Program-made: the position numbers and the translations under genes
Shown: positions 1 through 6,008 of the stretch, piece after piece
Numbering within the stretch: position 1 is the first letter of the stretch
Layout of the letters: each line of letters starts with the position of its first letter
From: Oscillospiraceae bacterium
Lineage (GTDB): Bacteria; Bacillota; Clostridia; UMGS1883
DNA length: 15,093 nt
Direction: 5' to 3'
Assembly (NCBI GenBank): GCA_015069065.1
Contig: SVJI01000019.1
Coordinates: 1 to 15,093 of the forward strand
Notes under the pieces: generated by a model
Databases searched by the model: none
What the model was told of the DNA's origin: nothing
Seen by the model: only the letters and a program-made list of their open reading frames with translations

Positions 1-1
1 C

Positions 2-136
2 GATAAGCTTAAGGGTGGACAAGCTATCGGTAAAGTAGGGACAAGCGCTCCGGTGGAAAAGGAAGAGGAACCGCACCTGCATTTTGAACTGTGGGCAGAC
101 GGTGTACCTATCAATCCCGAATCTTACGTTTACTGA
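2..136 (+). CDS. M23 family metallopeptidase, C-terminal end (SpoIIQ-like?)
   Basis: Only the last 44 codons are in the window; the gene starts upstream. The reading frame ends in TGA at 134-136. The visible residues include GQAIGKVGTS followed by HLHFELWADG and end NPESYVY. G-x-VG-[TS]-S with HLHFEL is the closing signature of the LytM/M23 fold, and the H-x-H supplies zinc ligands in active members. These enzymes or enzyme-like domains act on peptidoglycan outside the membrane. The acidic stretch EKEEE before HLHFE resembles SpoIIQ proteins of the forespore engulfment machinery, and the neighbour is a LysM-transpeptidase, so a sporulation role is possible. That is inference, because the N-terminus, transmembrane segment and first zinc ligands are not visible. 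A strong hairpin starts 18 bases after the stop. Confidence 0.85.
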   Translation, partial: DKLKGGQAIGKVGTSAPVEKEEEPHLHFELWADGVPINPESYVY

Positions 137-154
137 ACAGGAGAGTGTAAAAAG

Positions 155-187
155 AAGGCTGTAAAAAACTTGGTTTTTTACAGCCTT
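155..187 (+). terminator. Hairpin terminator after the M23 gene, first part of a short repeat copy
   Basis: A perfect 15-bp stem (155-169 with 173-187) with a 3-base loop lies 18 bases after the M23 stop codon. It is followed by TTGTTGTTGGGG, a weak U tract. It is also the first part of the shortened copy of the intergenic repeat family, and lies between two convergent genes. Confidence 0.75.
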
Positions 188-268
188 GTTGTTGGGGATA
201 GGAAAAAAGATAAGGGAGTCTTTTACATATTTTTGCGTTTTTGCGTTCTGAACTTTTTTTACATTCCC
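155..268 (+). repeat. Short (internally deleted) copy of the window's intergenic repeat family
   Basis: This copy carries the two ends of the 280-bp repeat found at 4989-5267 and 6363-6647 but lacks the middle. The head is a hairpin followed by GTTGTTGGGGATAGGA, matching the full copies. The tail at 238-268 (TTTTTGCGTTCTGAAC, then a T-run and ACATTCCC) matches the tail at 6617-6647 with a few substitutions. Between them are only about 35 unrelated bases. It fills the gap between the convergent M23 and L,D-transpeptidase genes and ends two bases before the stop codon of the latter. Its hairpin arms differ in sequence from the full copies but remain perfectly paired. Confidence 0.7.
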
Positions 269-269
269 A

Positions 270-1115
270 TTACGGTAGTATGCGGACAGGTGTACCAACC
301 ACTGTAATATCAAACAGTGCTTCAATATCCTCATTATACATACGGATACATCCGTTTGATGCCGCCGTGCCGATGGATGCAGGATTGTTTGTGCCGTGTA
401 TTCCGTATCCCCTTGCAGACAGACCGAGCCACCTCGTACCGTAAGGTCCACCGGGGTCGATTTCCTTGTTGACAACCTCAAAAACTCCCACGGGAGTCGG
501 GGTTTCAGGCTTCCCTGTTGCTACGATGTATTCTCGGTATATACTGCCGTTTCGGTAAACGGTCAGGCGCTTTGCCGATATATTCACGATAATTTCTATT
601 GGAGATGGCGCTGCAGGTATGCATATAATCTGACCTATGACAAGATTACTCGGAGTAAGGTCGGGGTTCAGTCTGCGAATGTCAGCCACGCTTACTCCAA
701 AGGATGCTGCAATGGCGCGCAGTGTATCTCCGCGGCGTATTACGTAGAAATTTCGTGTGGGACATTCGGGCGGCTCCTGAAAGCTCTGTGCAATGCATAT
801 CCGCTGCCCAACCTGAAGATTGTAGGGGTCAACATCGGGATTTGCAGAAAGGAGTGCCTCTACCGTTGTACCAAACCGCATCGCAATAGAAAGAATGGTG
901 TCTCCCTGATTTATGTTGTAGGGCAGTGTCCCCAAAGGACAGGTCACAGGCTGCTCTGTGGCAGATATGACACATATACGTCTGCCTATGGGGAGATTGT
1001 CTGCCTCAAGGGCAGAGTTAAGGCGGAGTATGTTTTCAGGCGTGGTGTTAAACTGTGCCGCTATTGTAAAGAGGGTGTCGCCCTCCTGAATCACATAAAA
1101 TTCACCGCAAGCCAT
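270..1115 (-). CDS. Three-LysM L,D-transpeptidase (YkuD/ErfK family)
   Basis: The 281-residue protein has three LysM modules at about residues 6-49, 65-108 and 123-167. Each has the G-D-T-[LI]-x-x-IA core and ends in a G-x-x-[IL]-C-[IV] segment, so each carries a cysteine. A YkuD domain follows at about 173-280. Its catalytic region reads GYGIHGTNNPASIGT with SNGCIRM: His240, Cys256 and Arg258 are present, and Asn254 stands where many members have His, as in some Bacillus YkuD proteins. The family makes 3-3 peptidoglycan crosslinks, and LysM binds glycan. I see no signal peptide or membrane segment, which would fit a protein placed in the spore coat or cortex from the mother cell; that is inference. 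The ATG overlaps the upstream gene's TGA by one base (TGATG), and GGAGGTG lies about 13 bases upstream, so translation is probably coupled. Confidence 0.9.
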   Translation of the reverse strand: MACGEFYVIQEGDTLFTIAAQFNTTPENILRLNSALEADNLPIGRRICVISATEQPVTCPLGTLPYNINQGDTILSIAMRFGTTVEALLSANPDVDPYNLQVGQRICIAQSFQEPPECPTRNFYVIRRGDTLRAIAASFGVSVADIRRLNPDLTPSNLVIGQIICIPAAPSPIEIIVNISAKRLTVYRNGSIYREYIVATGKPETPTPVGVFEVVNKEIDPGGPYGTRWLGLSARGYGIHGTNNPASIGTAASNGCIRMYNEDIEALFDITVVGTPVRILP

Positions 1116-1765
1116 CAGTCAACATACACCTCCGCTCCCACAGGGATAAGGTTAAACACCCTATCCATATCATTGTCAGACAGAATAATATCTTTGTCCG
1201 AAATTCTGGCACTGCGGCTTGAAATTCCTATATTCGGCACAAGTGTATTAAGGCGTTTTTTTCCGCCAAAGGATGTGTCAAGCTGCTTTTGAACTATTGC
1301 CGAGGAAAAGTCACGGTTGCTGTTTGAACAGTCAAAGACCGCTTCGTTTCCGTCAGCGTAGGACAACCTAAGACTGTCACCACTGATTTTTATACATACT
1401 TTGGGCGGGGCGAGCGGAATACACAGAATCATACCGTCGTAAAGCTCGTCAGGCTCTATACCGATGTTTGAATATACAATCTGGGCACTACTGACACCGA
1501 AATATTCCGCAATGGACTCAATCGTGTCTCCTGTATGGACAACGTAATAGTTGGTAGTTCTGCATGCGGGGAAGTATTGCAACGGCTGCGGTATGCACAG
1601 TACATCACCCGCGTTTATCCTGTTTATGTCCTCGATGGAGTTAAGCTGTGCCAGACGGCTGACACTGGTTTCAAAGTTTTTTGCAATACCGTATAGCGTG
1701 TCACCCTGTCTTACAGTGTAGGGAAAGCTGCCCGCAGGGCAATCCCATTTAAAATTACAACTCAT
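1115..1765 (-). CDS. Two-LysM protein with a degenerate YkuD-like C-terminus
   Basis: The 216-residue protein has LysM modules at about 15-59 (PYTVRQGDTLYGIAKNF) and 73-117 (YYVVHTGDTIESIAEYF), with the same Cys-containing ends as its downstream neighbour. The last 96 residues align by eye with the neighbour's YkuD domain. NDMDRVFNLIPVGAEVYVD matches the neighbour's closing EDIEALFDITVVGTPVRI, and VPNIGISSRS sits where the catalytic GYGIHGTNNP lies. The His is replaced by Ser, and the SNGCIRM block becomes DKDIILS, so no catalytic Cys remains. I infer a non-catalytic paralogue that could bind wall and assist or position the active enzyme. There is no signal peptide. The start is ATG with AGGTGAT upstream, and that ribosome site lies inside a 17-bp hairpin. 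The last base of the stop codon is the first base of the next gene's ATG. Confidence 0.85.
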   Translation of the reverse strand: MSCNFKWDCPAGSFPYTVRQGDTLYGIAKNFETSVSRLAQLNSIEDINRINAGDVLCIPQPLQYFPACRTTNYYVVHTGDTIESIAEYFGVSSAQIVYSNIGIEPDELYDGMILCIPLAPPKVCIKISGDSLRLSYADGNEAVFDCSNSNRDFSSAIVQKQLDTSFGGKKRLNTLVPNIGISSRSARISDKDIILSDNDMDRVFNLIPVGAEVYVD

Positions 1766-1768
1766 ATA

Positions 1769-1811
1769 AAAACATCACCTCATGACTATCTTATTCATGA
1801 GGTGATGTTTT
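1769..1811 (-). terminator. 17-bp hairpin that is both terminator-like and covers the LysM gene's ribosome site
   Basis: A perfect 17-bp stem (1769-1785 with 1795-1811) with a 9-base loop fills most of the gap between the second GTPase gene (stop at 1822) and the LysM gene (start at 1765). On the minus strand the second arm ends in GTTTTT, as in an intrinsic terminator. The same arm contains AGGTGAT, the Shine-Dalgarno of the LysM gene, paired to ATCACCT in the first arm. Transcripts reading through from the GTPase genes would therefore either stop here or have the ribosome site masked. Confidence 0.75.
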
Positions 1812-1821
1812 AGTGATGTTT

Positions 1822-2766
1822 TTAATAAAACGTTGCGAGCTCCTGTTGGGGAGGCGAGGTCACGGCAATTTCATCGATGTGAATTACAGGACCTTTGCCA
1901 CGGTAAAATTTACAGTATTCAACCTTAATGGTGCCTGTTACCATAAGCCAGTCACGGCTCTGTATGCTATGCTTGTTTTTGCATATGCACACAATAGGGC
2001 TGTACTCAACATCGTCAATACAACATGTCATAACGTGTCTGCCTGCGACAAAGGTGTTATCAGGCATACGGTTGTCATATGCGGCAATTCCGCGGAATTT
2101 AACCTTTTTGCCGTTATACTTTTCTGTTTCCTCCAACAAATCTCTGTACCACAGTGCATAATCTGTATCTTCTATTTTAATAATAGGTGCGTCGATGTCA
2201 AAGGGAAGAGGGTCCTCAATATCGTCATATTCCACATGACCGTCTGTGTATTCATAGGCTATGTCGCAGCGGCGGCTTACACCGCGCACGATTTTATGCA
2301 GCTCTTCCTTGTCAATTGAATCTGTCATACGATTAAATACCACAAGCTCGCTTACACGTAGCTTGTCCACCGTTTGATTACGCATATTGGCGTTGTAGTT
2401 TATAAACGTGGACGCATCGGCAAACATCATGCACTGCACAACGGTAAATCCCTTTGGCAGATTGGATAGCAAATCGTCTGTGTTCCACATGCCGTTATAT
2501 TCGATGATGACACGCTCTGCACTGCATTCCTTCTGAAATGCAGAGAGATTTTTTGCGGTAAGTTCACTTATATCCTCAATGACCTTTAGCGTTACATTGC
2601 TGCCTGTAAAGAGTGTGGGCTCGTATTCCTCAACACCCTCCTCGCATATTATAAGCAGTGTTTTTTCACCGCTGTTAAAGCGTGCATCGCACAGTGTGTC
2701 CTGTATAAACTTTGTTTTCCCTGATTCCAGAAAACCCAGGAATAAATATATGGGAATTTCTTTCAT
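1822..2766 (-). CDS. COG0523-like GTPase fused to a DUF1980/TIGR03943-like C-terminal domain
   Basis: The 314-residue protein starts at an ATG with AAGGAG eight bases upstream; that AAGGAG overlaps the stop codon of the gene before it. A GTG three codons earlier has no usable ribosome site. Residues 1-200 follow the COG0523/CobW fold: a Walker A GFLESGKT (11-18), a Walker B-like VIIEYNGMW (86-94) and a guanine-specificity-like FNRMTD (144-149). The family's CxCC metal motif, present in the neighbouring gene, is absent. Residues 205-302 (KVKFRGIAAYDNRMPDN onward, then DWLMVTGTIK) resemble the OB-like C-terminal domain of DUF1980/TIGR03943 proteins that accompany COG0523 GTPases and membrane permeases. 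The likely role is GTP-dependent metal handling, probably zinc given the neighbours; the partner is unknown. Confidence 0.8.
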   Translation of the reverse strand: MKEIPIYLFLGFLESGKTKFIQDTLCDARFNSGEKTLLIICEEGVEEYEPTLFTGSNVTLKVIEDISELTAKNLSAFQKECSAERVIIEYNGMWNTDDLLSNLPKGFTVVQCMMFADASTFINYNANMRNQTVDKLRVSELVVFNRMTDSIDKEELHKIVRGVSRRCDIAYEYTDGHVEYDDIEDPLPFDIDAPIIKIEDTDYALWYRDLLEETEKYNGKKVKFRGIAAYDNRMPDNTFVAGRHVMTCCIDDVEYSPIVCICKNKHSIQSRDWLMVTGTIKVEYCKFYRGKGPVIHIDEIAVTSPPQQELATFY

Positions 2767-2778
2767 AATTATCACTCC

Positions 2779-3894
2779 TTAAGCATTAAAAAGTGTTCTA
2801 ATGTTCTCTTCGTTAATGCCGGCACCTATTACACAAATTCTGCCGATGGTGGTGCCGCCGCCTGTGCGCACGTCACCCTCTCCGGGAACGTAGTCGAAAT
2901 GTATCCAACCGTCTGCACCCTTGACGATACCCTTTGCCCTGAGAATTGTTCCGTAGGTATCACTGTCAGAAAGCTTGTCCAGAATATTTGTAATTTCCTC
3001 TGCTGTGTAGGAACGTACAGTTTCAATGCCCCAGCTTGTAAAAACATCGTCAGCATGGTGATGATGATGTCCATGATGATGCTCGTGCTCGTGGCATCCG
3101 CAATGCTCGTGGTGATGCTCGTGTTCGTGACAGTCGCAGTGTTCATGATGATGCTCATGTTCATGTTCATGGCAGTCACAGTGTTCGTGGTGATGTTCAT
3201 GTTCGTGGCATCCGCAATGCTCATGGTAATGATGGTGGTGATGTCCACACTCCGGACAGATTTCTTCGTCAGCCAGTTTCTTAAGCTGATTTTCCAGAGA
3301 ATCTCTCTTTTCCATAGCGGAAAGAATTGCCTTTCCGTCAAGCTCGTCCCATGCGGTTGTAATTATCTGCGCATCCTTATTATGCTCGCGCAGAAGCTTT
3401 ACGCACTCTGAGAGCTTTTCTTCAGAAAGGGAATCTGTATGACTAAGAATTATGCATGAGGCATTTTCAATCTGGTCATTGTAAAACTCACCGAAGTTTT
3501 TCATGTACATTTTACATTTTTTTGCATCGGCAACTGCGCAGTAGGTGTTAAGAACTGTGTCCTCATCTGTTACTCCCTGTACCGCGCGGATAACGTCACT
3601 CAGCTTTCCCACGCCTGACGGCTCAATCAGAATTCTGTCGGGGGAGAACTCTGCCATCACTTTTTTCAGCGCGTCTGCGAAGTCACCAACCAGACTGCAG
3701 CAGATACATCCCGAATTCATTTCATTTACTTCGATTCCTGCCTCCTGCATGAAACCGCCGTCGATACCTATTTCACCGAATTCGTTTTCGATAAGAACCA
3801 GCTTTTCGCCGCTATACGCTTCCTTAACAAGCTTTTTTATGAGAGTTGTTTTCCCCGCACCGAGGAAACCTGAGAAAATATCAATCTTTGTCAA
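2779..3894 (-). CDS. COG0523 (CobW-family) metal GTPase with a His/Cys-rich insert
   Basis: I place the start at TTG 3894, eight bases after AAAGGAG, giving 371 residues. A GTG at 3903 directly abuts the ribosome site and is unlikely. Counting from that GTG, the features are Walker A GFLGAGKTT (12-20), the signature GCICC (65-69, the CxCC metal motif), Walker B ILIEPSGVG (91-99) and a SHTD nucleotide motif (154-157). A metal-rich insert at 216-283 has 36 His and 10 Cys. The C-terminal CobW_C-type domain includes RAKGIVKG, WIHFDYVPG and GRICVIGAG. Such GTPases deliver or allocate metals, often zinc under limitation. The insert consists of near-tandem units HEHC[GD]CHEHEH plus a CPEC pair. The gene is divergent from a ZnuA-type zinc-binding lipoprotein and leads into a second COG0523-like gene 12 bases downstream. 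Metal identity is inference. Confidence 0.92.
   Translation of the reverse strand: MTKIDIFSGFLGAGKTTLIKKLVKEAYSGEKLVLIENEFGEIGIDGGFMQEAGIEVNEMNSGCICCSLVGDFADALKKVMAEFSPDRILIEPSGVGKLSDVIRAVQGVTDEDTVLNTYCAVADAKKCKMYMKNFGEFYNDQIENASCIILSHTDSLSEEKLSECVKLLREHNKDAQIITTAWDELDGKAILSAMEKRDSLENQLKKLADEEICPECGHHHHHYHEHCGCHEHEHHHEHCDCHEHEHEHHHEHCDCHEHEHHHEHCGCHEHEHHHGHHHHHADDVFTSWGIETVRSYTAEEITNILDKLSDSDTYGTILRAKGIVKGADGWIHFDYVPGEGDVRTGGGTTIGRICVIGAGINEENIRTLFNA
3055..3258 (-). repeat. In-frame tandem repeats coding the His/Cys-rich insert
   Basis: Within the GTPase gene, units of about 36-42 bases encode HEHC[GD]CHEHEH(EH)HH four times, between a CPEC pair and a closing poly-His run. Units differ by synonymous changes at third positions and by one two-codon expansion. 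They read as a diverging coding repeat rather than a very recent duplication. Confidence 0.85.
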
Positions 3895-3930
3895 CGTGAA
3901 CACTCCTTTAATTGCTTTGTCTAAAAAATA

Positions 3931-3959
3931 ATTATAAAGCTTTTTTTTATTTTAGTCAA
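3931..3959 (-). promoter_or_regulatory. Sigma-A type promoter of the COG0523 gene pair
   Basis: On the minus strand, TTGACT (3959-3954) is separated by exactly 17 bases from a consensus TATAAT (3936-3931). It reads toward the GTPase start at 3894. Its -35 lies 16 bases from the -35 of the divergent lipoprotein promoter, back to back. No second Fur-like box is evident in it. Confidence 0.8.
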
Positions 3960-3975
3960 TAATTTAGATTGTTTC

Positions 3976-4004
3976 TTGACAAAATAATACAGTAATAGTA
4001 AAAT
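3976..4004 (+). promoter_or_regulatory. Sigma-A type promoter of the ZnuA-like gene
   Basis: TTGACA (3976-3981), a 17-base spacer and TAAAAT (3999-4004) read toward the lipoprotein start at 4049. The predicted transcript start falls near 4011, just before a Fur-family box. Confidence 0.8.
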
Positions 4005-4017
4005 AAATATAGGAATA

Positions 4018-4032
4018 TGAGAATGATTTTCA
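4018..4032. promoter_or_regulatory. Fur/Zur-family operator in the ZnuA-like leader
   Basis: TGAGAAT-G-ATTTTCA is a 7-1-7 inverted repeat matching the Fur-family core TGATAATnATTATCA at all but two arm positions. It lies immediately after the predicted transcription start and before GGAGGG (4037-4042), where a bound repressor would block transcription. Zur is the most likely family member because the gene encodes a zinc-type binding protein, but Fur and PerR recognise similar boxes. Confidence 0.7.
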
Positions 4033-4048
4033 AATTGGAGGGATTCGT

Positions 4049-4960
4049 ATGAGAAAATTTATAGCACTTATTATGGCGGTGGCACTTGCAGTTTCATTTT
4101 CAGCGTGCGGAAAAAACACCCCCACCGCTGATAAGAATAAGATACAGATTGTTGCCACGATTTTCCCCCTTTACGATTTTGCCCGCCAGATTGCAGGGGA
4201 CAGGGCGGAGGTTACGCTGCTTCTTCCTACCGGGGCGGAGGTACATTCCTACGAGCCTACTCCTCAGGATATAATTAAAATTAAGGAAAGCGACCTGTTC
4301 ATACATCTGGGTATGGATGCTGACCCATGGACAGACGCAGTTATAAATGATGCCGATTCAAATAACCTTAATGTTGTTTCAGCCATAAGGTGCGTTGATC
4401 CGATGATGGAGCAAAAGGCTCATAACGGAAGTCTTGTGGGGATTGACCCGCATGTATGGACATCTCCTGAAAATGCGGAAGAAATCGCAGAGGCAATAAA
4501 GGACGCACTTTGCCGTATAGACAGTGCAAACCGCGGCTATTATGACAGGAACGAGGAGCGGTATTCTGACAAGCTTTCCGCACTTGATGAAAGATTTGAA
4601 AGACTGACCGAGGGAAAGCGTCCGTTTATCGTTTTTGCTGACAGTTTTCCGTTCCGCTATCTCGCCGAGGAATATGACATACGCTATTTTTCTGCATTCC
4701 CCGGATGCTCGTCAGAGAGTGAACCGAGCGCAGCTACAGTGTCAGAGCTTATAGAAACGGTGAAACAGAGAAAAATCCCCGTGGTGTTCTACACTGAAAC
4801 GTCTAATCAACAGCTTGCCGATACAGTTTGCGAGGAAACAGGAGCTGGTAAGCAGCTTTTTCATTCCTGCCATACTGTGACGGAAGAGGAGCTTCGCAGC
4901 GGAGTAACCTATCTTGATTTGATGGAAAGGAATTTGGAGGCTCTTAAAAAAGCAATTTGA
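4049..4960 (+). CDS. ZnuA-type zinc (metal) ABC transporter substrate-binding lipoprotein
   Basis: The 303-residue protein has a lipoprotein signal with lipobox SFSAC (Cys20), so it should be anchored outside the membrane. It belongs to the cluster A-I metal-binding proteins (ZnuA/TroA). The first metal His is in EVHSYEP (His66) and the second in GIDPHVW (His135). The third ligand position, usually His in zinc or Glu in manganese binders, reads FADSFPFRYLAEEY with Asp198; this FPFRYL variant is typical of clostridial relatives. The segment FSAFPGCSSESEPSAATV is likewise characteristic. There is no long His-rich loop of the proteobacterial ZnuA kind. The start is ATG with GGAGGG six bases upstream. 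No ABC ATPase or permease follows, so partners must be encoded elsewhere. The Fur-family box upstream predicts metal-dependent repression. Confidence 0.9.
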   Translation: MRKFIALIMAVALAVSFSACGKNTPTADKNKIQIVATIFPLYDFARQIAGDRAEVTLLLPTGAEVHSYEPTPQDIIKIKESDLFIHLGMDADPWTDAVINDADSNNLNVVSAIRCVDPMMEQKAHNGSLVGIDPHVWTSPENAEEIAEAIKDALCRIDSANRGYYDRNEERYSDKLSALDERFERLTEGKRPFIVFADSFPFRYLAEEYDIRYFSAFPGCSSESEPSAATVSELIETVKQRKIPVVFYTETSNQQLADTVCEETGAGKQLFHSCHTVTEEELRSGVTYLDLMERNLEALKKAI

Positions 4961-4981
4961 CATTTGTATATGTAATGTGGT

Positions 4982-5029
4982 AAACTAGAGGTGTTTAAAA
5001 AGTCATGACTTTTTAAACACCTCTAGTTT
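4982..5029 (+). terminator. 24-bp perfect palindrome after the ZnuA-like gene, overlapping the repeat head
   Basis: Arms 4982-5005 and 5006-5029 are perfect reverse complements with the centre CATG. It starts 22 bases after the stop codon and is followed by TTTTAGGGG, so it can act as an intrinsic terminator, though the U tract is short. The inner part is the head of repeat copy A; the outer AAACTAGAG/CTCTAGTTT is specific to this copy. Confidence 0.75.
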
Positions 5030-5267
5030 TAGGGGATAGGATAAAATGTTCAGAACGGACAAACTGAGCCAAGCGAAGCTTGGGTTACCCGAAGGCGTAC
5101 GTGGGTACGTCGAGAGGCGAAGTTTGTTCGTAGCAAAAAGGCTTAAAAAGAGAGAAAAATCGAATAAATGAGATTTTTCAACCAAAATAGAAATTTCTTC
5201 GTTTCTTGCGCATACTGTGTTTAGATTTATTACCGCCTTTTTGCGCTCTGGACTTTTTAAACATCCC
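4989..5267 (+). repeat. Full copy A of the 280-bp structured intergenic repeat
   Basis: This fills nearly all of the 334-base gap between the ZnuA-like gene and rluB. From 5031 to 5267 it matches 6411-6647 with about 15 differences and one single-base gap; the block 5043-5150 has only one or two. Nested pairings can be drawn on the plus strand: P1 5033-5037/5263-5267, P2 5048-5057/5244-5253 (one mismatch), P3 5056-5065/5121-5130, P4 5069-5074/5078-5083, P5 5094-5100/5105-5111 and P6 5133-5142/5235-5244. That is a three-way junction with two small hairpins on one arm. The last 18 bases repeat the second arm of the head hairpin, giving the element terminal inverted repeats. I do not recognise the family. 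Confidence 0.85.
5046..5171 (+). other. Conserved 41-codon reading frame inside repeat copy A (coding status doubtful)
   Basis: An ATG frame beginning MFRTDKLSQAKLGLPEGV and ending KREKSNK runs 41 codons to TGA. The same frame, with the same length and stop, is present in copy B. It is strongly basic (13 Lys/Arg, 4 acidic). The upstream GGGGATAGG is a poor ribosome site here, and the frame overlaps the paired RNA arms, so conservation may come from structure rather than protein. Confidence 0.25.
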
Positions 5268-5294
5268 ACAGTTTTATCTTTTTTGGAGTTAGTT

Positions 5295-6008
5295 ATGCGA
5301 TTACAGAAATTCATTGCCGAGTGCGGCATCGCATCCAGACGGAGTGCGGAAAAAATAATAGAAAGCGGACGTGTATATGTAAACGGACAGCTTGTGGACT
5401 ACATGGGCTTTGTCGTTGACGAAGAAAACGACGTAGTAGAGCTTGACGGCAGGGTTATTAAACCGCAGGTGAAGAAGCATTATATCATGCTTAATAAGCC
5501 GAAGAATTACGTAACCACAGTGTCCGATGATTTGGGAAGACCGACGGTAATGAATCTTGTTACCGATATAAACGCCAGAATATACCCTGTGGGCAGGTTG
5601 GATTTTGATACTACGGGGCTTCTTATTATGACAAATGACGGTGATTTTGCAAATATACTGACACATCCGAGGCACGTTGTCAATAAGTCGTATATTGCCC
5701 GAATTGATAAGCCACTGGACGAAAGTCAACTGGAAAGACTTCGCAGCGGAGTGGAGCTTGACGGTGTTATGACCGCCCCTGCCAAGGCGGAGAATATTAA
5801 AAGACCGCAAAAAGGCTTTGAGGTGAAGATAACCATACATGAGGGCAGAAACCGTCAGGTGCGCAGAATGTTGGAGAGTGTCGGTGTTAATGTCATGAGC
5901 CTTAAACGAATCAGCATTGGCTCGCTGACACTGGGAAATCTCCCTGAGGGAAAGTGGAGAAGGCTTTCTGACGCGGAAATAGATAAATTAAGGGGTAAAG
6001 GCAAATGA
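5295..6008 (+). CDS. rluB: RluB-type 23S rRNA pseudouridine synthase
   Basis: The 237-residue protein has an S4 RNA-binding domain at residues 1-60 (MRLQKFIAECGIASRR, then GRVYVNG) and an RsuA/RluB/E/F-type catalytic domain. The motif PVGRLDFDTTGLLIMTNDG carries the catalytic Asp103. The HEGRNRQVRRM segment near residue 187 is the conserved RNA-contact motif of this subfamily. It isomerises a uridine in rRNA; Bacillus RluB modifies helix 89 of 23S rRNA, but substrate choice within RsuA/RluB/RluE/RluF cannot be fixed from sequence alone. I start at ATG 5295 because GGAG lies six bases upstream. A longer frame back to 5217 would run into the repeat element and adds non-family residues. The stop overlaps the next start by four bases (ATGA). 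Confidence 0.92.
   Translation: MRLQKFIAECGIASRRSAEKIIESGRVYVNGQLVDYMGFVVDEENDVVELDGRVIKPQVKKHYIMLNKPKNYVTTVSDDLGRPTVMNLVTDINARIYPVGRLDFDTTGLLIMTNDGDFANILTHPRHVVNKSYIARIDKPLDESQLERLRSGVELDGVMTAPAKAENIKRPQKGFEVKITIHEGRNRQVRRMLESVGVNVMSLKRISIGSLTLGNLPEGKWRRLSDAEIDKLRGKGK

Noticed and set aside
396..1292. 298-codon open frame on the plus strand
   Set aside because: It lies antisense to the LysM-transpeptidase and LysM genes, which have clear domains, and its product shows no family features.
1813..2319. 168-codon open frame on the plus strand
   Set aside because: It is antisense to the second GTPase gene and has no recognisable domain or ribosome site.
3055..3258. Regular repeats that could suggest a CRISPR array
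   Set aside because: Units are contiguous, in frame and code for His/Cys repeats; there are no unique spacers.
2829..3411. Open frames of 170 codons on each strand with Met/Thr/Ile or Met/Val-rich repeats
   Set aside because: They are other-frame readings of the His/Cys repeat codons in the COG0523 gene.
5217..5294. Upstream extension of rluB by 26 codons
   Set aside because: It falls within the repeat tail, and the S4 domain begins exactly at the ATG at 5295, which has a good ribosome site.
5003..5329. 108-codon open frame on the minus strand across repeat copy A
   Set aside because: It reads through the repeat and into the start of rluB on the opposite strand. Its product matches no family and its start lies within rluB.
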